Shown here piece by piece: positions 22,667-34,211 of a stretch of 64,000 nucleotides of DNA. Positions within the stretch are counted from its first letter, which is position 1, and the number at the start of each line of letters is the position of its first letter. Source of the stretch: Phycomyces blakesleeanus NRRL 1555(-) (lineage: Eukaryota; Mucoromycota; Mucoromycetes; Mucorales; Phycomycetaceae); NCBI RefSeq assembly GCF_001638985.1, contig NW_017265134.1:310001-374000 (forward strand), written 5' to 3'. The notes beneath the pieces were generated by a model. The model was given only the letters and a program-made list of their open reading frames with translations. It had not been told where the DNA came from and did not search any database. A program made the position numbers and the translations under genes.

Positions 22667-24203
22667 TTATTGGAAATCTAGACAAACGTTATTGCCATGT
22701 TTGTGCCAGTATTCCATAGCCTTCATGACACCAAGATAATGAGAAATGAGTGCAATGACAACAAAGATATGGAAGATTTGATGAGAGGCAAACTAAAATC
22801 AAAAAAAAAAAGTTAAAGAAGTTTATGATTGTTAGTCTTTTTTTTTATTGCTCTTTTTGAACTACATATTGATTCAAGGTTATTATATAACTTACCCAGA
22901 TGTTGAATGTGCCTGGGTAGTATCGTTCTGGCAATCTTTTTTGGTTTTAGATATACATGTGAAAAATGAAGATGGACTTGGGATCAGTACTATATTTCGT
23001 GTGACAGCTACGAACGCAACCCCCACACATCCCCGCATATTATAATATAACGCATCACTGTACGGTTCTTGATTTACCTGTGACCATAGATTAGGGCACC
23101 GGTGACATAACTAACTGCCATTAGAAGCAGGTTTGCCAATGAAACGGTGTGAATAGCTCTATCAAAGCCATAAATATATATTCCGTGAAGTGTGGGTACA
23201 ACACCAAATAGTCCCAGGGCCAAAAATAGGGATGTTCTGATCCATCTATAAGCAGGAGTTCTGAAATGCTTCATCAGAGTAATGGCAGCCTACATACGTA
23301 CAGAAGATTCAATTCACCATAATAACAATTTTATGTCTTTCTTTTTCTGTTACTTACAGTAAAGGATCCCAAGACAGTAATAACCACCAAGTAAAAAGCT
23401 AAGAAAGAATTAATTAGGCAACCAAATCCAATGCAACAATCTTCATAATTTCTGGTTGTCTCAATATACTTACTCTGAATTCTAGTGTGGCAGTGGAAAC
23501 CATAGTGAATAATAGGAAAGAAAGATCCTCTAAAGAAAATAAAAAGATGGATAAATGGATCAATAAATCAATGGATCAATGGATCAAATGTAGCTTATAA
23601 TAAATAAAATAAATTACTTACACAATTAAACTGGTAATACCAGCATAATCACATCGGTTCCACGCAGCAGCAACAGGCTCCGAATGACATGAGAGACAGT
23701 GGAAACTACTACTGAAACCAAGGCAGACCAAGGCACCGATGATGAATGCAAAAAAGTATGCATAGTCGAATCGTGTCAGACTGTCTGCAAATGGCTGATT
23801 CCACAAAAATGAAATTCCAAGTCCAATAAAGACGAAAAATGCCAACAAGTGAGACCAGATATTCACTTTTTTTTTAAAAAAAAAAGAAGATAAAATAAAG
23901 AATCAATTAATATGCAAGCCCTTATGTTGTATGTTTATATAGTTTGAACTAACCGCTTTCATTGTGCAGGTAGAAAAGAGAATTGAAACAGTCTTTATAG
24001 TTTGGCATAGGAGGTCTGTAGCCATCAGTAATGTAGACATTGTCTTGCAGCCATGCTGGGAGATCGCTCCAGCTAACAGTCTTTCCGAACCGAGGTTGAT
24101 CACCGAGAAGAGCCGCTGTGTCTTTGACAGAGTCGAGGGTTTCGAGAGGTGTAACTTCGTCTTCGATACTTTCGCGCATAATTGTTCGTTGATGAAGTGG
24201 CAT
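22667..24203 (-). CDS. PAQR / adiponectin-receptor-like (Izh/haemolysin III) seven-helix protein
   Basis: Seven exons: 23954-24203, 23622-23865, 23474-23529, 23358-23398, 23078-23289, 22896-22935, 22667-22792; 322 aa. Exons 3, 4 and 6 are micro-exons of 56, 41 and 40 nt, all phase-consistent. The N-terminal cytosolic part contains WSDLPAWLQDN and ITDGYRPPMPNYKDCFNSLF. The membrane domain opens with HNESVNIWSHL (E-x2-N-x3-H), then SSSFHCLSCHSEPV, HYGFHCHTR, YRWIRTSLFL, RLPERYYPGTFNIW and a final FASHQIFHIFV. The three separated histidines (SSSFH, SHQIFH) are the zinc site of the PAQR family. Fungal members (Izh) affect zinc and sterol homeostasis; the exact ligand or hydrolase substrate is not deducible. 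Confidence 0.92.
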
Positions 24204-24304
24204 GGAATCAAGAAAAAGAAAAAAAATTCAAAAATTCAAAAAAAAATGTAAAAAAAAGAAAAAAGAAAAAAAAATTAAACTATAATTGTGTGTGTATGTG
24301 AATG

Positions 24305-24342
<38 letters not shown>

Positions 24343-25699
24343 TATTATTATTAGGCAATCTAGGTAAGGGTAAGCAAGGGTAGGGCACAGTACAGTACAG
24401 TAGAGTAGGTTAGGGTAGGGTAGGGTACATTGATCGCCTCTCTATATATACATACACAAAAATACGAAATGCAAGACGTTGACAATTGTCCAATCGATTG
24501 TTGGGTTCCCCAAAGGTTGGCTTTTTTTTTGTTTTAATTTCTTGAGTCTTGTTTTTTTTATATTATGTCTTTTTTTAAATTTCTTTTAGTAGCTAGTGAA
24601 ATAAAACAGGGCATAAATATCAAAAAATAAATAATAAATAAAGCAGTAATATTTTATTTTCAAATGTCAGAGTAGTAAAAGACTTGTCAATTTCTTGGAA
24701 GCAAAAAAAAAAGTACAAAAAAAAAGTACAAAGGTACAAAAATTATAAAAAAAAGTCTTGTATACAGAAAAATGATAGGTACAAAAAAAAAAGAGAGAGA
24801 GTCCCAGTCTCGTTCTAATGACCTCTTTGGGCTGCTAAGAAAAATAATAATCCAAGAAGTTCTTATCAAAAATAATAATAATTTGGTTGTACTTTCACAA
24901 ATGACTATTTTATTTTATATGTAATTTCCATATATAGTATTGCTACTTTTCTCTCTCTCTTATTCTTGCTTTAGAAATAAAGTCCTTTTTGTGACTTGTT
25001 CACGTTGGAGACTTCCATAAAAGGTAGTTATTGTTCCTTTAAACGCACCTTTTTATTTTATTTTCTCTGGCTTACATCTCCACACACCTGTTTCTAGTTA
25101 GTGATATAATCAAGTGAAATATATATGTGTGTGTCTGTATGTTGAATAAGAGCACGAGTCATACAGAAAGGAAGAAAGTCTTGTAGGATTTGTATTACAG
25201 TCTTGTTGACTATTGAGGAAGATTTATTCTTTCATATGATTTCTGTTTTCTGACCCTTATTATTGCCTTTTTATTGTTATTAAATATTTTTGCACTGATT
25301 AGTGTTTATTGAATATATATGTATTGATGAATGAATGAATGAATGAATGAATGAATGAATGAATAAAAAATATATATATATTTTTATAGTAAACCAACTA
25401 CTATGCTTACTATTGGTAAAGAATATATTGCGTAATTTGTGCAGGGATTAAACAAGACCGAAAAAGGGTAATTTGTATTAGCATTATATTATATAACAAT
25501 AGTCGTACAGGTGGCTTTGTTAGTTCAAGTTTGATGCTTTTTCTCATTGATGTGCCTTTTGGCTACCTATGAAAATGGAGGGTGGGAGTGGGGGTGATGG
25601 AGAGAGAAAGAGAGAAAATCTTATCGTTTAACCGTATTCGAACAGTTTCAATCTTTCCAACTCCACCATTCTCCCTTCCTTCCTTTTTACTTGTTTGAC
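24204..25699. other. Divergent intergenic region PAQR / TALE homeobox A
   Basis: 1.5 kb without a supported gene. It includes (AT)n at about 24311-24340, a telomere-like G-rich block at 24361-24427, repeated poly-A tracts at about 24704-24793, and (GAAT)n at about 25329-25362. It is the presumed 5' regulatory region of the homeobox gene. Confidence 0.55.
24361..24427. repeat. Short G-rich, telomere-like repeat block
   Basis: The stretch reads in TAGGTAAGGGTAAGCAAGGG, then ACAGTACAGTACAG, then GGTTAGGGTAGGGTAGGGTA. One unit is TTAGGG and the others are GTAGGG/TAAGGG variants, so it resembles a short interstitial telomeric-type repeat, but it is only about 20-25 bp pure and may be an ordinary microsatellite. 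Confidence 0.5.
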
Positions 25700-26631
25700 A
25701 TGTCCACCTGTATGGCACCCACTGACAGAAATGTAAGGACTGAATGCTACTACATTCAGCACCCAGACAGAATTTTATTGTATTAACATGAACCCACTCT
25801 CTCTCCCTCTCTTTATATATATTCCTTGAATTCTTTAAAGTTACGCAGCTTTAAGCCTCTTATTCTGTTCCATGACCACAAGTTTGTAAGAGACAGCACC
25901 GGCAGCCTCGAACACATTCGCATCCCTTACCATCATCCCCAACATGCATCCTCTATTGACTCTCATCGAATGCGAGTCAAGCAGATGCTGAGAAATAATG
26001 TTCGATTTTGGACTGACGTTGGTGTAGAGACAGGTAAAATACTATATATATATATATAATAAATAAATAAAAATAAATATAAAAATAAAAAAAAAGCTTA
26101 TTAAACTGGACATGACATATGATTATTACGATATAATTTCTTGATTTTTGATTTTTCTTTATTACAATTGTTAATGGTTCTTTTTTTTATATTATATTAG
26201 ACCTTCATCGATCCTCTTCTACTTCTTCAGTCTCCTCTACGTCCTCACTTCACGATCTTCCATCTCCTCCAAGTACTTTGCCGTCTCCTAAACAGACATC
26301 ACGCTCACTGATGTCTTGTACAACCAACCCTCATGCTGTTCCCGCGGGTCGGGCACCAGCTTCTCCTCCCCTCCTGAAAATCAGAAAAAGACGCGGTAAT
26401 CTCCCAAAGACTACGACAGCAATTCTCAGGGATTGGCTCACGAAACACAAAAAACACCCTTATCCGAATGAGGAAGAAAAAGAAGCACTGGCGGGAAAAA
26501 CCAATCTGTCATTCAACCAAGTGAGCAATTGGTTTATTAATGCCAGACGACGAATCTTATTACCAATGCTTGAGAAAGAAGACGAAGATGGGTTAGAAGT
26601 ATATGCCTACCACAATATTGGTAACAAATAA
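25700..26631 (+). CDS. TALE homeodomain transcription factor A
   Basis: Three exons: 25700-25732, 25841-26033, 26201-26631; 218 aa. Exon 2 (193 nt) encodes a compact module with [19 protein letters not shown] and [19 protein letters not shown], closely matched by TALE gene B. Exon 3 has a Ser/Pro-rich linker, then a C-terminal TALE homeodomain: [18 protein letters not shown], the three-residue loop extension with HPYP, and recognition helix [13 protein letters not shown]. It should be a nuclear DNA-binding regulator; WFINARRR suggests TGACA-like sites as in PBX/MEIS/KNOX relatives, by family knowledge. The start at 25700 is chosen because it splices in phase to exon 2 and mirrors the short first exon of gene B; the internal TTG-initiated frame lacks ATG. 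Confidence 0.85.
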
Positions 26632-26723
26632 TAGGATAGGCTATCAATTCTACCAATCAATCAGCCACAACACTCACAGAAAAACCTCGCTATATCTTTA
26701 TCTCTTACTTACTTACTTATTTA

Positions 26724-26758
<35 letters not shown>

Positions 26759-28532
26759 TTACTTATCTATTACTTTCTTTACTTCTTTATCTCCTTTACT
26801 TCTTTATCTTCCTTTGTCATATCTAAAATCTATCTGCCTTTATGTTTTCTTTTTCTTTTTGTTTTCTATATCTCTCTTTCTTTTCTTCACGCTTTATTTA
26901 GTTTCCTTTCCCTTGCTTCTTCTTATTCTTCTTCTTTGATCTACAATAACCCACCCACTCACCCACCCACCCATTTACGCTTTACCATCGTTTTATATTT
27001 TTTTCCTTTCTTTTTAAATATCTATCTATATAGCATATATACACACATTTATGTCTCCCATTTGATAACCCACACATATTGATATCTATATACAATTATC
27101 AAATCTTTTTATATATATATATTATTTTGGTTTATCTGTCATGGCTTGTCATGTCAGATCTTCTGCCCCAGAGTGTTACAAGATTGACAGTCTTTAATCT
27201 CAGTCTATTGGCTTGCAAATATACAAGCACATAAAAGAACGAAAGAAAGATGGCTCAGCTACGAATACACCAACTGTGTTTATACATATATAAATAAGAT
27301 ACAATACAATGCAATATAATATAATAGAAATTTGAGTAACACAAATCAGTATCTGATTTCAGCTAATCAAAATCGCAATTGATTACAAGAAATATATATA
27401 TATATATATATAAAAGGTACAATTAAATTCAAAGATCTTTTTGATCATTTATTTATTATCCCCTCTTCTTCTTCTTCTTCTTTTTTATAATCAATTGATA
27501 ACTTATTATCATCATAATTATTATTCTCAAACACAATTTTTCTTTAAACTTATTATATATATAAATATATATATATAAAGATGTATGTATATACTCATTA
27601 TTGACTTCTTTAGAATACTTCTTTGAATGGTTATATATGTACTGTACTGTGCTTTTCTTTTTCTTTAAACCAAGAAATCAATTATAATGATTGTAAGGAT
27701 TGTAATTACATAATTATGACATTTTAAACAAAAAAGGAGATATTTATCTTTTTGCTACTTCTTTATTTCTCTTTCTCAAAATGGAATCCAATGCAAGGTT
27801 GTTGATTCTATTTTTTCTAAAGCTTAAAATATATATTTATATATACAGTTTACTTTTTTATATTTTGTATTGTTAAAAATAGTATCTCAGTCATTTATTT
27901 ATTTACATATATATTGGCGGCATTTAAATATCTCAGTTATTATTTTGCTTGAACCCATATATATTGATACATGTTTCTTGACGTTGAATGTAGCCAGATT
28001 GCTAATTACAGGTACGATTTTTATATATATATATATAGAAGCTCATACTTCCGATACAAATGTGATCGACAGGGCGCATCTATTGTACTTTACAATACCA
28101 AAACTTGCGCCTTGTTATAAGCTATATAAAGCTAATATCAATTATATCCAATAATTTATTTTATATTAAAAAAAAATGAAATGAAATGATGTGACCAGAG
28201 AAAAAAAGGAACATGACATTAAATGGCATGAGTATATGAATGTATAGGTGTATACAATGTGTTGTGAGTGTATTTTGTGTAGAGGATGTGGGTGCGTGAA
28301 AATGTATTTTTGTATGGTTGTTGTAAAAAAGGGAACAAGGCAATTTGGATAATATTGGCCCTTCCAAATCCAGGTTCCCTTTGAATACATAATTTGTCTG
28401 AATGAGTGTACATGAATATAAGTATATATATATATATATAAATAAATAAATAAAAAAATGGTGCTTGTAACATTCGGTGGTTGACGGCTACAGCTACGGC
28501 TTAAACCAAATGTGGGATCTATTGATATCTAT
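26632..28532. other. Convergent interval TALE A / Nudix gene
   Basis: 1.9 kb with pyrimidine-rich (CTAT)n and (TTAC)n tracts directly after the stop codon (about 26700-26790), (TTC)n at about 27464-27483 and several (AT)n runs. No gene supported. Confidence 0.6.
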
Positions 28533-29512
28533 TTAACTGAACAGCGCTCTTAGTTTGGCACCAAATGATCTGCGATTCTCTGTGTTGCTTCGGGGTATGG
28601 CCTTTATTGTGGGCGGGGGGGTTCCAGTTAATGTGGGTTGACTTTCGTCAGATACTCTAGGAGAAGGTTCGGGACTATTGGCAGGGTTGAGGCTAGACAT
28701 ACGAATTGCTTCACGGATAAAAGGAGACTGGGCTGCCAAGAGTGCCTCTTCATAAGTGAACTTCATTCAAGGAAATAATAAATAGCTGGTTAGTATATGG
28801 AAAATCTTTATGCTTCTTTTTGATTTTCAAAAAAAAAAAAAAACAAAAAAGAATGAATAGGGAATTAAGGGAAATTAAAATATAAAACAAGATAAAATAA
28901 AATAATATAAAATGTAGTCAAATTCAAATCACTATGTCTCTGTTAATGTACAGTAAAGAAGATGAAAAAGAAAAAGAAAGGGAATGCTAAACAAAGAGAG
29001 ATGTTCTTACCCAACGACGTTCGCGCTTCTTGCGCTCGGGGAATTTCTTGGCTACTTCTTGAATTTCGAGTTCATAGACCCAGTGGTGAGCCTTTACTTT
29101 TCCTTTGTTGGTCTTGTCCGCAAAGACACCAATGTGCTTGTATATAATGCCTTTGACGCCTGCTTCTTCCCATGTCTCTCGAAGGGCAGCCTGTTCTTTC
29201 GTTTCGTTGATTTCCCAACCACCTTTAGGCTAATATTTAAATCAAATGGTCAGTTTGGTTAAATAAAAATAAAAATAAATGCGTGATGAAGCAAGCAAAC
29301 AAGCAAGAAACACCAAAACTCACCAGCACCCATGCATCAGCGTTCTTGCGTGATGAAATCAATAAGAACCGTTTTGCTTGGTGGTCAATTGGAAGACATC
29401 CTGCTACTTGACGGATGTTATTCTCGTCTGTCATGTCCTGGTTGTGGCCATGACGCGCCTTTTTGGTATATTCAATTCTTTGCTCGGGTGGTGGTGCTGT
29501 CATGGTAGCCAT
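28533..29512 (-). CDS. Nudix hydrolase, diphosphoinositol-polyphosphate phosphohydrolase type
   Basis: Three exons: 29324-29512, 29011-29229, 28533-28760; 211 aa. Exon 1 has RQVAGCLPIDHQAKRFLLISSRKNAD..WVL, the beta-strands before the box. Exon 2 opens with PKGGWE and contains a complete Nudix box GGWEINETKEQAALRETWEEAGVKG-like pattern (G-x5-E-x7-R-E-x2-E-E-x-G). The end of exon 2 and the start of exon 3 give ERKKRERRW|FTYEEALL, as in DIPP/Aps1 proteins. These enzymes remove the beta-phosphate from inositol pyrophosphates and cleave diadenosine polyphosphates; a regulatory role in phosphate signalling is inferred. The C-terminal 55 residues are Ser/Pro-rich and not part of the fold. Confidence 0.9.
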
Positions 29513-29736
29513 TTTTGAGAAGAAGAGAAAGAGAAGGACATTGTTCGAACTAGTGCAAAGAACAAGCACTTAAATAGAGAAAAGTAACTTTACATGTTTA
29601 AGTTTTACCAATCTGAGAAATAATTATAATATACATACATGGGTAAGTCAAAAAAAAGAAGGGGGAATCTAAAATATATACATAAATGTGTGTGTGTATG
29701 TGTACATATACATACATAAATACATACATACATGTA
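29513..29736. other. Short 5' region of the Nudix gene up to the Tc1-like element
   Basis: 224 bp between the Nudix start and the TA at 29735-29736 that borders the transposon. It contains CATA/TGTA repeats. The Nudix promoter must be here or extend into the element. Confidence 0.5.
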
Positions 29737-32636
29737 CAGTGCTTCCAATAAGTATTGTTGCAGCCAATCAGAATGGATTTTTCTGGTCAATCAAAATCAA
29801 TTTTGTATTTTCAGAAACGGAAATCGTATTTTTAGAAACCATTGCTTGCTTTTGAAAATTAATGTCAAGTGTTTCTTGACACAATCAGGATAATAACAGT
29901 AGTTTGTTACTATGCGCTAGTACCATGAGCTTAGAAGAGACCCTTTTAAATCGTATTCTCTTCCTTGTCACACATTGTTTAACAATCATATCGGCTCTAG
30001 GTAAAGCTTCTTGTTTAATTTTGGAGGACATCGACCAAATAACCCCGAAAAAAAAACGAAAAAGGCAAAGAACCCAAAAAACAAAACAAAAACATTTACA
30101 GACCATTACAAGGTTAAAGAAATTAAGAGCAGTAATGACACAAAAATACATGAGAGCTTGTATAGGTTTGGTTATTTTGAAGAAAACAATAAGTGGTATA
30201 AAAAATTGACAAAGGTTTCCTATACTCAACTACTAACTGATATTTATATTGTTTTGAATGGGAAATAAAATGATTAGGATCTATAGAAATCGTTTGTATC
30301 TGAGACTTAATCAGAGCATATCTTGATCCTTCAATATTTTGTATAACATTAATTAGGGGGTTTCAAATTCAGACCTTAAAGAACTTTAGATTCTTGTACT
30401 TTTCACCTAAAATATTGAAGCTTTTCAGTTTAGATATATGTTTTCAGAAATAGTACTTCTTCAGATCTACCTTTTCCTCCCTGGCTACTTTGTAATATAA
30501 AAGATAGTCATTTGAATCTTAAATTCTTTAGATTTCTACAATTGAAAAACCCTAATATATAGATATGTGTAGCCTCCTAATGAAGTATTAAGGTAGTAAT
30601 AAATCAATAGTAGATCGATTTAATTGGGGTGATTTGAGACTTGTAACTTAATCCTTTAGACTTTAAGATACAGAACTAATCAATAGTCTTTCATAAAAAA
30701 ACCACAACAACGAAACTAACAAAGCGGTCTCATTACAACGTATTTATCTGGGCACTACCAATCTCGCCATATAACAATCCGTTTTAGAGGTTATTGATAG
30801 TGACCTATACACCTACATTTTATATCCGGAATCTTCTAGAAACTTTGCAGGATATTGTTCCCATTCACAATCGCATAATAATGTTAGCTATAGTAACTTC
30901 GATTACGGTGCTGGTGATAATAAGGAGTGATTGTAAAAAAAAAACAAGGATAAAAATAATGGTGACAGAGACAGCAGCAGCAATTATACTTATTATGCTC
31001 AACAATTTTCTAGGATGGAATCCCATATTTTAATAATGAAAGCTACTTTCCCGTGCCTTGAGTCCTAACTGCTCGATGAACGCATTACAATATCAGATTG
31101 GACAGGCTGGAATATGAAATACCATAAACAGGCGCAAAACCAACGACGTCAAAATTTCTGGCCGCGATCTATGGGCTGTAAAAGAATAATATCGAAGTAA
31201 CACAATTTTAACTCTTAACGCCAACTTAAAACTCATATGTATTGATGTAGCATTCTTGGCAGGCGATTGTGATTTGGTTTTAACGTACTGGTCCCATATA
31301 CAAAAAAAACTGATCTCATGGCAAGTGAATATGCGAGGAAATCTCCCACCAACGAGACAGGGGCATCAAGAGTCCATCTCTTACAACTCATGATTGATAA
31401 GCTATATTTTCGTGACAGATGCGAGAAAATATTTATTAGTTTCTGATGTCTGGTGAGCCATCTTTTATTTGAACGAGACCATCCAAGAGCAAATAAAACT
31501 TTATTATTACCAAAAGATTATCATAGTGATATCACCGGTGAATAGCATTCACATTATTTTTGCTGTTATAATTTACTGACAAATTTTTATAGATCTCATA
31601 TTAAAGAATTCACTGTACACAAAAAGTAATACGTCCTGTCATTATCGACTACGCCGGATTGTCCACTGGTCCTGAATATATTCAAAAGTTTTGAAAGTAA
31701 AGGATGAAGAGAAAAAATATTCAATACATATATATTAATTGGTTACTATTAGGACGTATAGTACGTCACAGGATATTGTGATTGATCACGGAGCATCGTT
31801 TGAACTTCTATCCGGCTATCAATTACTCAAGGATGCTTCTATAAACAAGTTTAAATGCAGAGAAAAGTATATATAACGATATCAGACTCCCAAATAAACT
31901 ATTCTTGCTGTACGTAGACAATATTGATATATGTTATATATGGTAGGACGCTTTGGAGCTGGTTGAAAGTCTTAACAGAGTTCATTTGTTCTATTAGGGT
32001 TGTAAAAAGTATAAGGCACTTCAACAGCAGCAGTAAAGGGGCTAACATAAATAAAGTTTATAACGGCCGGTTTATGCTCTTCGTTAAAGATGCATTTATG
32101 ATCAGTCCGAATATGTATACCCAATTGCTTCACTACAGCTGATGTACTCCTACACTCTTCAATATTCCGATCGAAAAAACTTGCCTTATCCTGGATTATA
32201 TAGAATACATAGTCATTTTTGTATTCGCTTTCTTTATACGTACATCTTCACCTTTTGACTTTTCTACTAACGTTGGACGAGAAAAATAAATCTTACCTGA
32301 GGCTGCATTTTTTAAGTAATCCGTGTGAGTACCAAATTAGTTCAACAATAAGGTCGCTCTGATCAACGATTTACTCCATAAGCTAAGGTCCACTGTCCTC
32401 ATAAACTAAATTCCCAGACCCACCTTTAAATAAAAATATTTAACCATTGAAAACAAGATAACATACAAGAGAAAAGGTCTGCATTTACATATGTATATGT
32501 ATTTCAAGTGCTAAGAGATCATTGTGACACGACATTATTTTTCAAAAGCAAGCAATGGTTTTTAAGAACACGACTTCCACTTTGAAAATGCGAAATTTCT
32601 TTTGATTGGCCGAGACATTGCTTATTGGAGGCACTG
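29737..32636. mobile_element. Tc1/mariner-like DNA transposon, 2.9 kb, decayed
   Basis: It is flanked by TA (29735-29736 and 32637-32638), the Tc1/mariner target duplication. The left end reads CAGTGCTTCCAATAAGTATTG; the reverse complement of the right end reads CAGTGCCTCCAATAAGCAATG. Similarity continues inward: a CCAATCA-A block, GTATTTTCAGAAACGGAAATCGT against GCATTTTCAAAGTGGAAGTCGT, and the 21-base block AACCATTGCTTGCTTTTGAAA shared exactly by both ends. The inverted repeats are thus roughly 130 bp. The interior has only short frames interrupted by stops (for example 30011-30268 and 31924-32142); I recognise no intact transposase, so it is either a decayed autonomous copy or a non-autonomous derivative. 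Confidence 0.8.
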
Positions 32637-32638
32637 TA

Positions 32639-34211
32639 TACATGTATACATATGTAGTATTGTATTATACAATATATAGAAGGAGTGTCGATCCCGGGAT
32701 CGGCTCGTTTACTCACTTTCTCAGTAGCCGTGCCTATATCCATCCTGAATAGACGTTGATCACCAAATTACTTTCTCAAAAAATGTTTCGGTCGGTCCGA
32801 GTGCGACCTTTAGACGGAGTGTTAATAAAAAGCTTCCATCTAGAAAGGTAAGCAACCATGGTTTATTCTATCTTGGAACATTAGTAATTATTTTGGGCTC
32901 ATTGTTATGGGAGTGTGGGGGTTTAGTCGGGCTGAATGTTTTACTCACTTATTTTTACTTGAACACCACCTGAGAAGACTATCCAACAAAGGAGTTCACT
33001 GATGTAAATACTGGGCTGCGCTTTAAGCAAAATGTCTACATCATATGATAGTGATATGCCAAGCGTTTACTCTTATGCAAAGCCACGCTGAGCATTGCAT
33101 TCTTTAATACAAAGATGTACACAAGGCAAGATGGTTTCTTTAATGTTTATTTTTGTGTGTATATGTGAGCGAGAGAGAGAGAGAGAGAGAGAATGCGTTC
33201 CAAAATTAAGTATAACACACAAAAATAAAATTCAAGGTACCCGTTATCCATTGAACTGTCAATCCAAATTATTATAATAGCTATAATTTTGAAACATATA
33301 TAATAATTCCCTTTTTTGGCGTTTTACAGAGGTGTACGGAGTTATAAATCCAAAGAAAAATTTAAAGTTCATAACAAATTTTGGAAGCGGAGTTTATTAC
33401 AATTTTTACAGGTAAAAGTGTTTGCAATTTATCACGTAAAAAATAAATCACTTTTTAAATTATTCTTCATATCTTACTGATCATATTTTTTACTTGTTTT
33501 TTTTTAATACTATTTACCCATATATCTGACCTTCACTACACGTATTATTCTATATACCAATAAGACCAAAATAAATAGCCATACACACATGCGCAACATA
33601 AAAAGAAAACAATAAGATCAGAATGTAGAACGCCTTTCTTGATATGAACCTTTATCTAAACCAAGATAGCTTTTTTTCTATTTATTTTTTTTAAAAAAAA
33701 AAAAATCAAAGCCAAAATTCTTCAATTCACAATAGTTTTTAATAAATCTAAATTATGTTAACACGTTTAGTGGCGTATTATTTTATTTCACACACACCTA
33801 TATATATATATATATATATCATTCATCCTCATACGGTCAATTTTTGTACATTTTTCTATAAAACAGAATTGCTCTTTCGATCTTTAAATACTCCTTGCGT
33901 TGTCTTTATGTAATTCATTAATTTAATTTAACTTGACTTTTTTTTTATATGAGTATATATTTGTAGATTTATTCCCAAAAATATAGCCTACACATATGAT
34001 AGTCTCAATTGGTTTCCTATCTAGGGTAAAGGGGGACTTGTGTATTGTGTAAATCAAGGTAGACTGGCGTCAATTAGCCGCTAATGGCATCATTCTCTGC
34101 GAATAAAAAATAGTAATAATAAAATAAAAGAAAAAGAGTGAAAAATCAAATATTCTCCAATTCCTTTCCTTATCTGTCTTTCTGCACTCTTCCTTACACC
34201 ACTTCAATAAA
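32639..34211. promoter_or_regulatory. 5' intergenic region of the PIN-like transporter gene
   Basis: 1.6 kb with no supported gene. It contains a 14-bp perfect palindrome CGATCCCGGGATCG at 32689-32702, a (GA)n tract at about 33169-33192, poly-T/poly-A at about 33680-33705 and (TA)n at about 33800-33820. The proximal 200 bp contain pyrimidine-rich CTTTCCTTATCTGTCTTTC just upstream of the start codon. Confidence 0.5.

Noticed and set aside
29904..30268. Two overlapping Lys-rich frames inside the 2.9-kb element, considered as transposase
   Set aside because: No DDE signature or helix-turn-helix pattern; poly-A-driven lysine codons explain the frames.
31880..31935. LFLLYVDNIDI, similar to the YVDD box of reverse transcriptases
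   Set aside because: Single short match with stops on both sides and no other polymerase motif.
32689..32702. CGATCCCGGGATCG resembling the T-arm of a tRNA
   Set aside because: It is a simple palindrome; no D-arm, anticodon arm or acceptor pairing could be built around it on either strand.
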